DNA of 64,000 bases from Bolinopsis microptera (taxonomy: Eukaryota; Ctenophora; Tentaculata; Lobata; Bolinopsidae): contig NC_087080.1 of assembly GCF_026151205.1 (NCBI RefSeq), forward strand, positions 12,695,837 to 12,759,836. Direction: 5' to 3'. The position numbers were made by a program, and so were the translations under genes. The notes under the pieces were generated by a model that searched no databases, had not been told where the DNA came from, and was given only the letters and a program-made list of their open reading frames with translations. Positions 46,230 to 56,579 of the stretch are shown piece after piece (position 1 is the stretch's first letter; every line of letters begins with the position of its first letter).

Positions 46230-46673
46230 TAGAGATCTCAAGATACGACTGTTCCTGGCTACAGTTGAGTCCATCCTTCTGTATGGCTCTGAAACGAAAC
46301 ATGGACTGTCAGCCAGACCCTCGCAAAATGTATTGATGGATGTTATACGAGAATGCTGAGGATGGCACTTATTCTTAACATAGACTGGAAAGAGCGGCAG
46401 ACTAACGCCAAGGTATATGGACACCTCACCAGAGCATCTGATAAGATAGCTGAACGGAGGATGAGACTGGCAGGTCATCTAGCCAGACATGAAGAACTTC
46501 TGAGTCATCAACTTCTCTTCTGGGAACCCCTTCAAGGACATCGTCGAAGGGTAATACCACACCTCATATATATTGACATCTTTCGGAAGGACACGGGGCT
46601 TGACGACAGCAAGGAGATTAACAAACTCATGCTGGATAGACAGATTTGGAAAAAAACTATCTCTGTTCGTTGA
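45770..46673 (+). mobile_element. C-terminal LINE reverse-transcriptase fragment, split by a MITE
   Basis: The left part reads ANSVGLHLNEGKTKCMGIN and then FVYLGSRMKSSEKDFEVRKA in a shifted frame. After the MITE it continues LKIRLFLATVESILLYGSE, then RMLRMALILNIDWKERQTNA and RRMRLAGHLARHEELLSHQL. These are typical post-catalytic LINE RT and thumb segments. There are at least two frame shifts and no 5' part. It is an old fragment. Confidence 0.75.
46111..46228. mobile_element. 118-bp MITE with 8-bp target duplication and a 33-C tract
   Basis: GTAGAGAT lies on both sides (46103-46110 and 46229-46236). The termini are inverted: GGGGGGCATACAACGGTCAT at the left and, at the right, ATGACCGTTGTACA followed by 33 C. 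The long C run has grown inside the right terminal repeat. Confidence 0.8.
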
Positions 46674-48692
46674 AGCCGCCCTAAGTCAGTCATTATGCCT
46701 TTTGGTATGTTCTATTTCATATTTATTAAATAATTATGATTTGCTACAGTTTTATATAAATAAGAGGCGATTAATTTATAGTGCTACGATTGCCTGTGGC
46801 GATCTCTACAGACTGATAAATAGAAACTATTTAGCCATGCAGCATATTTAGCATATTCAGCATATTCAGCATATTCGGTATAAAACTATGCACGATCTGA
46901 GTTATGTAGCTAGGATTGAAGGATACGTTGGAAGCTCGTTCTACTGCAGTTGACCTGTCTAATATCACGCGCACTCGAACGTCCGGTGAGGCTTTACTTG
47001 GCTAATTATGAAGCATTATTAAGATATTCTTAATAATATTGGGGTGTCATAATGCTTCTATCACTATTTCCTTTCATCACCTCGACTAACATCACACATA
47101 TAGAAGCAATACAGACGAAAAATATTGTCTAGCCCGAAAGTCCCAAAAGTAACCCATATTGAGAACTGCACCTATAAATCTACTATTTTTTAGTCTAGTT
47201 GCAGTCGATATGGTCTAGAAGCACTACAAATGTCATATCTCTAACTTAACATTACCATGGTTTTTAAGCACCTGAATATGACGATTTTGAGGGTTTTTTT
47301 TCAAAAACCGCATTTTCGTATGCAGTGCTGGCGCATATTTTTGCGAATTTCGTAAAAAATCTTCATTTAGCTTTTTTTCCCTGTCATAGTGTCATCATTA
47401 ACATTGAATTATAATATTTTTATTTTAAATAAATATACATCTGCTAAACGACTTCTAATGAGTCTATTTAAAAAAAGTAGAACAATGAGCAAAGGGGGCA
47501 GAAAGGCTGACGGTCATGCTTACCAGCACTGTGATGTATTTCTGTAATGATATGAGGGGTATGATCAGGGTCCTGACGGTTCCCAACCGTGTTCGGCCGT
47601 AAGCGATCGTGCGAATTTTTATTTATATACCAAAGCGTTTACAGTATTAACTATTCTACGTTTCATAGTTTTTCTCATTTAACGATCGACATTGTAAGCT
47701 TTTAACACCTTCTATTAACTTGTAAACTTGCCGAAGGTCGTGTTACCTGAGTGGATGGAATTTAAATGTTTGCACCCGCTGATGAATGATCCTTACTGTG
47801 TCAAACTTTTTTGCAGGTTTGGTTTAAGGTTTTAGGTTCGGGTCGCTTGCGCGGCTCAATTTTCACGTGCATCTTACGCTGCTAATCTTTAGTACAGGTT
47901 CGAGTGAGCTGGTGGTCTCTTCTCTAAAATCATACCATCAGATGGCGTTGGTCACTATTTGATAGAATTCTCTTAGTGAGGGAATGTCTCAAAAAACAAA
48001 AATAGAAATAAAATTATATGTAGGGAATACCAATAAAACAGTATTTAAATAGAAAGAAAATAGGAGACACGTGGCCAATGGCAATCATTCACTCCATATC
48101 TTTAAAAAGTACAGTAAAAGATATTTCGTGGACTCAAATATGAATTATGAATAAAAGTATTCCAGACACTATTATCAATTATTGAGATCGATTGAAATTG
48201 CAATTGATGGAAGGAATTTAACTAAAATTTGTAAGAATGAGTATTGATAAACGATGGTTTGCATTCACTCTCAGACAAATTATCATCGGAATGCAAAGTT
48301 GATCGAAGCTGTTTATCAATATCAAAGTTAAATCGAAATTACGTCTATAAACATCAGTATTGATTACCCTGATACTGCTTTCTATCCGGTTGCGTAATTA
48401 TGTATCATAATTAGATAAGTAGAAATTCATTTAAATTTGTTTTTAGACTTCCGGAAACCACTTAAAATCAAGAATCAATGTTAATTCCTTTACAATTATT
48501 TACTTGAATTATTCATTAAATGTTTTGACAGGTGTAATGAAGATATGTGAATTACCTCCTCAATGACGGAATTTAAAACCAGCAAAAGAGGCAGCTTCCT
48601 TATTGTCGCGACAACATAACTAAAATATATATTACAGCAATAGGGCTTTGAAAAATATCAAATCTTATATGTAATGGTATTTTAACTGTTAA
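46674..48692. other. No gene recognised
   Basis: AT-rich sequence with a short (CAGCATATT)n array near 46838-46877. No gene is supported. Confidence 0.45.
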
Positions 48693-51496
48693 GGACACGT
48701 TCATTGAAGTTTGAGGATATTGGTAAATATTAGTGACCCTACTGAACGGCACGATGATGTAAAATGTGTCACACTATGAAACTATATAAACCCTCTTACC
48801 CTAAGATAATCGTTTCATCCTCTAGATAAACTTTGTCGCATAACGATATCTATATCAGACGATAAGATATCGCTTAAATGCGGCCGGCAGTGAGTTGTAA
48901 ACTTTGTCACACTATAAAAACGTGACGGAGTTTATATGGACCCCTTGTTGCCGTGTTTGACCAAATTTTCGAATTTCCAATTCATAGAATAGCTGTATAT
49001 GACTATTATCTACATATTTAGCGACTTTTTTCCTTAAATGGTAGCTCCATGTAAACTCTGTCACACATTTAAGAAATTTATATGAGGGATGTTTATGACA
49101 TCCTGACAAGAAATGCCGAACAGTCTAGCATTATTTTGTGAGCTGAATGTGTTTGGAATTGTTCACATATTTCATTGTTATAGGCAAATACAAATACAGA
49201 AGGCAGAAATAGGTAAATTTAGTCACATAAATTTGTATGATATCTCAACATGTGTGAAATTGAGTAAATATTAGTATACCAACTTAAACACCCTATATTA
49301 CGTACTATGGGTCAATTAACAATATTTCAACCATACGCCGGTCATATAAATTATTATATGGCAGTGATAATGTGATATGTTAACATTGGATAAATTTCAA
49401 CACCTGAACAGGGTAAAAATTTGTAAATTTCGTCACAAAAAAAAATAATAACTTTATTTGCTCCGTGTTGGCAAAATAACTAATTTATCGACATAGTGAT
49501 GGTGATAAAGTAACATTATATACTAATTGAGGTATGATACTTCAAAATAGGGGCAAGAAATGTAAATTTCGTCACATCAGCCATTGCATTAGTTAGATAG
49601 ATTTTCTTTCATATCAACTGCCCTTATTATAGTTGGAATGGATTTATACAGGAAATTATACTGTTGGGGCAGGAAAAGTAAATTTCGTCACATTTCGGTA
49701 AATTAGTGATATCAAACTCAGCATTGTTAAACTTGAGTTCTGATTTGCTGAAAAATAACCTACCAATAATTCCTGGAAGAATATTGAATTCTAATCGGGG
49801 TATGGTTCTTCAAAATAGGGTCAAGAAATGTAAATTTCGTCACATACGTCATTGTAAAATTTAGATACACTTTCTTTCACATCAACAGTCCTAATTATAG
49901 TTTGAAATGATTAATTCAGAGATAAGGAAATATAGAAACCCATGCCCATTTTTCATCACATTGAAATTATACTGTTGGGGCAGGAAAAGTGAATTTCGTC
50001 ACATTTCAGTAACTTAGTAAAATTAAACTCAGAATTGTTAAACTTGAGTTCTGATTTGCTGAATAATAACCTACTAATAATTCCTGGAAGAATATTGAAT
50101 TCTAATCGAGGCATGTTTCTTCAAAATAAGTTCAAAAAAATGTAAATTTCGTCACATCAGCCATTGCATTAGTTAGATAGATTTTCTTTCATATCAACTG
50201 CCCTTATTATTATTGTGACAATTTTTACATCAACTGCCCTATACTTGAATCAGTTCTATCCGTGCATCGTCCTTATATACAGTTTTCCCGCCTTCCAAAC
50301 CAAAATCAGATATAAATGATTTCGGCAATTTACCCAAAATTTTAAATTCCATATAATGTGACAGAATTTACATCATTTCCCAATAAGTGCATGTATTTGC
50401 TAACTTTTCAAAACAACATATTTTAGGGCTATGATTGGTAGAAGAACCATCAAATAATGTGTTGAAAGGGTTTTGAGGACACCTCACAGTAGAAAAGAGG
50501 TATCGTATTCTGAGTGTGACAAAGTTTACGAAATATTGCCTTAAAACCGTTCGATCCCTGCCCTTTAGCCAAATGTTGTATCACAATTGTTAGAATGACC
50601 TAATCTACTATATTTTAAACCAAAAAAATGCTAATTGGGCAGCTATGGTTAACACAGTCACAAAAATGTGACATTTTTTACATTATAGTGCCTAAAAACA
50701 ATAAATTTTATTTCTGAGCCGTGTATATGGAAGTATGGGTCACGTGGCTAATGTCCAGAACTTCTGAACACGTTATTTTTTTTGGTTTACCAATATCCTT
50801 AAACTTCAACATGAACGTGTCCATTTACGATTTCGTATCATTTTGTGACGATGTTTACATCAACTGCCCTATACTTCAATCAACTGTATCCGTGTATCGT
50901 CCTCATATAGAGTTTTCCCGCCTTCCAAACCAAAATCAGATATAAATGATTTCGGAAATTCACCCAGAATTTCAAATTCCATATAATGTGACAGAATTTA
51001 CATCATTTCCCAATAGCCAAGTGCATGTATTTGTTAATTTTCCAAAACAACATATTTTAGGGCTATGATTGGCAGAAGAACTATCAAATAATGAGTTGAA
51101 AGGGTTTTGAGGACACCTCACAGTAGAAAAGAGGTCCCGTATTCTGAGTGTGACAAAGTTTACGAAATGTTGCCTTAAAGCCGTTCGATCACTGCCCTTT
51201 AGGCCTACATTGTATCATAATTGTTAGATTGACCTAATCTACTATATTTTAGACCAAAAAATGCTAATTGGGCAGCTATGGTAAACAATGTCACAAAAAT
51301 GTGACATTTTTTACATAATAGTGCCTAAAAGCAATACATTTTATTTTTGAGCAGTGCATATGGGAGTATGGGTCACGTGGCTAATGTTCAGAACTTATGA
51401 ACACGCTAGATTAATAATTGTTAAAATTAAACCACTATCGTCAAAAACGCTGTTTTAGAAATTTACCAATTTCCTCAAACTTCAATGAACGTGTCC
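48693..51496. mobile_element. 2.8-kb TTAA-flanked element with a phased array of a 16-bp motif
   Basis: TTAA bounds both sides. The termini are inverted copies of GGACACGTTCATTGAAGTTT continuing GAGGATATTGGTAAAT, with one or two mismatches. Between them TGTAAATTTCGTCACA or close variants occur at about 48758, 48896, 49050, 49211, 49422, 49561, 49677, 49829, 49988 and 50141. The inverted form follows at about 50214, 50357, 50515, 50667, 50844, 50987, 51149 and 51300. Spacing is mostly 140-160 bp. The right half contains a 630-bp tandem duplication (from about 50215 and 50845) with an internal copy of the terminus at 50783-50822. No ORF is supported. TTAA targets suggest a piggyBac- or Kolobok-like helper; this is inference. 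Confidence 0.8.
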
Positions 51497-52168
51497 TTAA
51501 ACCAGTTAAAGTGCATTCGTATAACTTTAATTCTTAGAATTCTAACTTTAGCTTCCAGTTTCCGAGAAAATGGGATCACCTGACACACGTCAAAGTCGCA
51601 TTTTATTGCATTTAAATTTTATCGTATCGCATCTTATTGCATCACCTAGCCAATAAAATGGTATCAACTATAACATCAATAGTTTTAAAATCTACAAACA
51701 TCAGTTTATAATTTAAAAGTTTTTATACTGATAGGATTAATCCAACAAGTAATTTTCTTCGTGTTTTAAGTTTAATTATTAATTAAATTATTACTTTATT
51801 ATAAACTTCAAGCCCCAAATACAACAATATCTCTCGATTAATCACACAAATATTTCAATACGGATACATTAGACATTCCTCCTAATTTAGTTAGAGTCTG
51901 GGAACCTCTCTAGTTGTAACCTCATAACTTGTAATTGTGATGCTGGAGAAGCAGGATCAGGTTACGATACAGGGTATCACCATACCTGGCTATCACCCTG
52001 CTGTACCGTTAGTGAATAGGCGTGATAAGGCACAGTTCTCACTCCTACCACATCATTTAGTGCTAGTTTCTGTCAAAAGTGAGCCGTTGCGTGAGGTACT
52101 GTTTTCCTAAATTATTTAGTGCTGCTTTTTGTCAAAAGTAAGCCATTGCTCATCGTCGTACTGTTTAG
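51497..52168. other. No gene recognised
   Basis: AT-rich sequence. Near its right end two direct copies of a TCTGTCAAAAGTGAGCCGTT-like motif occur (about 52071 and 52129), with a third beyond the palindrome (52813). Confidence 0.5.
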
Positions 52169-52757
52169 TCTATGTAATAAGCGCCATGAGTTGGCACAGA
52201 TTTGGTAACAAAAGTTGTCTAAAAATGTGAATAAAATAGTTCCACTGTGTAGCAATTTTCACTAAAAATGCTGCACGGTGCTTGTTTTTTTCGCGCAAAT
52301 TTTTAGTTTTTGGCCTATAACTTCCACAGTTTCAGTAATTTTGAAATAATTGTTATAGAGTCGTAATCAGCTTAGCGATGCAAAACTTTTGGTACTAATA
52401 TCTTAAGATTTAAAGGAACATTATTTTTAAATTTTTTTAAACCTGAAAAATTTGGTCCTTCAAATATTATATTCTCTTGGTACCAAAAGTTGCGTCTGAC
52501 CGAACTTTTTACGATCCTGTAAAAATTATTTCAAAATATTCGATATTTTAGGAGTTATAGGCATTTTAAGCAAGGATTTACCCATTTTTCGTCCTTTTTA
52601 CACTCTTGCAATGCACAGGAGGCCCACAAACAGCTCGACCTTTTCGTGCTGCACGGTGAATTTGCATTATTCACACTTAGAGGCAACTTTTGGTGCCAAA
52701 TTTATCAAAATCGGAGACAAAAAATTCGGTGCCAACTCATGGCGCTTATTACATAGA
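52169..52757. mobile_element. 589-bp imperfect palindrome
   Basis: The outer ends TCTATGTAATAAGCGCCATG and CATGGCGCTTATTACATAGA are inverted. The inner arms share GTGCTGCACGGTG-like and CCTATAACTTCC / GGAGTTATAGGC-like blocks. The core (GTCGTAATCAGCTTAG, GAAATAATT) also occurs in the ACSL intron palindrome, so the two are related families. No ORF is supported. Confidence 0.8.
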
Positions 52758-54870
52758 TCTAGACTAGTAGTTAGGCGACAGGCGTTAGGTACAATTCTCC
52801 GACATTATTTAGTTTCTGTCAAAAGTGAGCCGTTGCTCCTCGTCGGCTTTTTCATGAAAGCAAAGAGCCTAAGTCTGATTATTTGTATGAGATACAGTTC
52901 TTAACTCCTTTGTTGGACGTGGTCAGGTAGTGGCAGTTCCACAATCGTCCCTTTCCCGCATTTTGTTTCAACTTTCTAATCGAGATGGATATGAAATTCG
53001 ATGCCATTGACGTGGTGTATAGCGGCCTCTAGACTATAAAGGTATAAAACTTAAACAGTGCATAGAAAGGTAACTGAACGTGAGGATTAATATTAGTTTT
53101 ATCCGAATTCTTTCAGATTTATTTTTTGTGTCTGATTTTTCTTTCGAGCATAATTTCTTGACTATTTTCATGCCTAATTGAATAAATTGACAGTTTGAAA
53201 GACAACAGTATCACTTTTAAAAAAAGCTATACCAGGTTTGAATGCAGGCTTGTCAGTTTTTTTCTCAAAACCATAGTTTAAGTATCCATTGAATTGAGCG
53301 ATTCTTAAGCTTAGTAGATGATACATAAATTCTAGCAGTTATCATCCGAATTTAAGTAAGATAACATTTTGTAGATCATAGTTTTCAATAATATATTCAA
53401 ATGCGTGTGATAAGTAAATGAGATTTGGTTCATTCACTGTTATAGCTTGTGTACTACAGCTAAAGTTTGTGAATATCAGCTGTAATGTTTATAAATTTAT
53501 AACCTTGAATTATCCATATACTCAGATCGTTTATGTTTTCCCGAAGTGATCGTTTCAGAGGATTGTACAGCTTTACTAGCAGCCCCACCTTAAATATGAA
53601 AATTTTGGATCCAGCTTATAGCTTTTTGTAACGTACTTAAACATTGCACAATAAAACAAGTTTATCTTGTACAAGCCTAAAAGTGATAAACAATAAGAGG
53701 ATAATGATGTAGACCAGGGAGTCACGAACTAACGACATTTCACATTGCAGATCTACAGCAGCTACAATACCTACACTCTACAGTATCTGCAGTGGCGTTA
53801 TCAGTTATATAGTTATCAGTCAAACACTAAACATTACTAACGGTTGTAGTTTGCTTGTAGAAGGTTTCATTTTGTGATGACCTGGTGGCTGGTTGTGAGG
53901 TTGTCTCCCATACTCTTAAATAGTATACTAACATGCTACTTGTTCGTATAGTATGGTTTACTTTACGTTAAGGTTTTAGAACAGTACATGAGGGCCTGTA
54001 ATGTTCATTTTATGTAACGGCCTCGTTTGAGAGTACATCCGTGTTTTAAAAGTGTAAAGTGTGTAAGAGAGGGTTGGGAGTTTATAATTCACTAATTGTA
54101 CCTATAATAAGAGTGTAGTGTCGCTGTGTATTACCTCCCCATGTGACCCTGAGTAGTGTGCCCAATTCCACACACTAGCATTTTGTAGTTCTACTGAAAC
54201 TGCCTTGGTTAAAAGCCGTGGATCTAGAAAAGTATAACAGAATTTTTGATGTGCTTTTCAGCTCAGAGTTGCTATTTAAGTTTAACCTCTTTTACTTTTG
54301 GTTTAAAATTTCACTACTTTAACAATTCGACTTCCTTATTGTTATTGTTGATGACTGATCCTAGTTTTCAATTGTATCAGAACTTGCTCGAGTCTGCTAT
54401 GGAAATGTTTTCAAGTGCCAGTATCATTGCTTCTATTTTATGTATTGTACATATTCTTTTTGGATTCGTATACTGTTAGAAACGTATTTTGAAAAACGCA
54501 GATCCAGAAAGGGCGAGAAAGTCCGTGGTTGCAGATTTTCTGACAGAATAACCAAATATAAGGCCATCTTGAAAAGTATTTGTCAACGAACCCGCCATTT
54601 AATAACCGCTGTAATAGTTGATACTGTTGTTTAAATTTCATTACACTTGTCTTAACTCCTAATATGGTTCGATTAAAACTGCAGTGACAGCTGCAACAAG
54701 CTTGATTCCAGGAATCAAGGAGGTTGATTCTGGGACCTTAAAAGTCTGAATACAATTCTACGAAATACTAGTAGCATTATGTTGATTACTGGTTTTAATT
54801 AGTAAAGAATAAGTTAGTCGTTCATCATGCAACCCTTTCCACGATAAAGAACCGTCCTTAAGTCCTTTAC
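52758..54870. other. No convincing gene
   Basis: AT-rich sequence. Short ORFs at 54246-54634 have hydrophobic content but no recognisable domain, and their frames are broken. I do not call a gene. Confidence 0.4.
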
Positions 54871-56222
54871 TCTAATATAAAGTTCCACTACCGTACTTTA
54901 CCACAGTAATCAGTATAAAGTACCGTACTTTACCCCACTATAAAGTACTATACTTTACCCCAGTATAAAGTACCGTACTTTACCCCACTATAAAGTACCG
55001 TACTTTACTCCAGTATAAAGTACCGTACTTTACCCCAGTATAAAGTACCGTACCTTACCCCAATATAAAGTACCGTACTTTACCCCACTATAAAGTACCG
55101 TACTTTACCCCAGTATAAAGTACCGTACTTTACCCCAGTATAAAGTACCGTACTTTACCCCAGTATAAAGTACCGTACTTTACCCCAGTATAAAGTACCG
55201 TACTTTACCCCACTATAAAGTACCGTACTTTACCCCACTATAAAGTACCGTACTCTACCCCCGTATAGAGTACCGTACTTTACCCCAGTATAAAGTACCG
55301 TACTTTACTCCAGTATAAAGTACCGTATTTTACTCCAGTATAAAGTACCGTACTTTACCCCAGTATAAAGTACTGCACTTTACCCCACTATAAAGTACCG
55401 TACTTTACCCCAGTATAAAGTACCGTACTTTACCCCACTATAAAGTACCGTACTCTACCCCCGTATAGAGTACCGTACTTTACCCCAGTATAAAGTACTG
55501 CACTTTACCCCACTATAAAGTACCGTACTTTACCCCACTATAAAGTACCGTACTTTACCCCAGTATAAAGTACCGTACTTTACCCCACTATAAAGTACCG
55601 TACTCTACCCCCGTATAGAGTACCGTACTTTACCCCAGTATAAAGTACCGTACTTTACTCCAGTATAAAGTACCGTACTTTACCCCACTATAAAGTACCG
55701 TACTTTACTCCAGTATAAAGTACCGTACTTTACCCCAGTATAAAGTACCGTACTTTACCCCAATATAAAGTACCGTACTTCACCCCACTATAAAGTACCG
55801 TACTTTACTCCAGTATAAAGTACCGTACTTTACCCCACTATGAAGTACTGTACTTTACCCCACTATAAAGTACCGTACTTTACCCCACTATAAAGTACCG
55901 TACTTTACCCCACTATAAAGTACTATACTTTACCCCACTATAAAGTACCGTACTTTACCCCACTATAAAGTACCGTACTTTACTCCAGTATAAAGTACCG
56001 TACTTTACCCCAGTATAAAGTACCGTACCTTACCCCAATATAAAGTACCGTACTTTACCCCACTATAAAGTACCGTACTTTACCTCACTATAAAGTACCG
56101 TACTTTACCCCACTATAAAGTACCGCACTTTACCACAGTGTAAAGTACCGTACTTTACCCCACTATAAAGTACCGTACTCTACCCCCGTATAGAGTACCG
56201 CACTTTACCTCAGTATTATAGA
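54871..56222 (+). repeat. Minisatellite, ~53 copies of a 25-bp palindromic unit
   Basis: The unit TATAAAGTACCGTACTTTAC plus CCCA(G/C) contains two overlapping dyads: AAAGTAC-C-GTACTTT within a unit, and GTACTTTA ... TAAAGTAC across unit borders. Four variants (about 55251, 55451, 55601 and 56176) carry paired changes, GTACTCTA with TAGAGTAC, that keep the dyad. The array ends about 360 bp upstream of the ACSL start codon, so it lies in or near that promoter. Confidence 0.95.
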
Positions 56223-56579
56223 GCACTGCTCATATTGGATATTACCAGGGCTCAGACAGCTAACATGTGGAATAGTGTCACTTTGCACTCAGTGTAACTG
56301 TAAAGCTGTAACTCCGCAGGATTGTGGTAGCATGCATACTCTATCTTAAAGCTGTGAAGCTGCGTGAAATATTGTTTATCTTTCTTGCTGAGCTGGCTTA
56401 ATTTTCCAGACAGCTTCACTTTGCAAAGCTGATCGTTACTTGGCAGTTTCTTTTGTTTCTTGGCATGAATCGTTTAAGATAAGAATAGAATTGTCGAGTC
56501 CGTCACGTACGGCAACAAACTTGTTAACTTTTCTTCGATCTATTGCCCTAATATCTGACTTTTAACGAACAGTAGGAGA

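Noticed and set aside
54246-54634. Hydrophobic short ORFs with an NADPERARKSVVADFLTE-like stretch
   Set aside because: Frames are broken, there is no recognisable family, and no splice structure links them.
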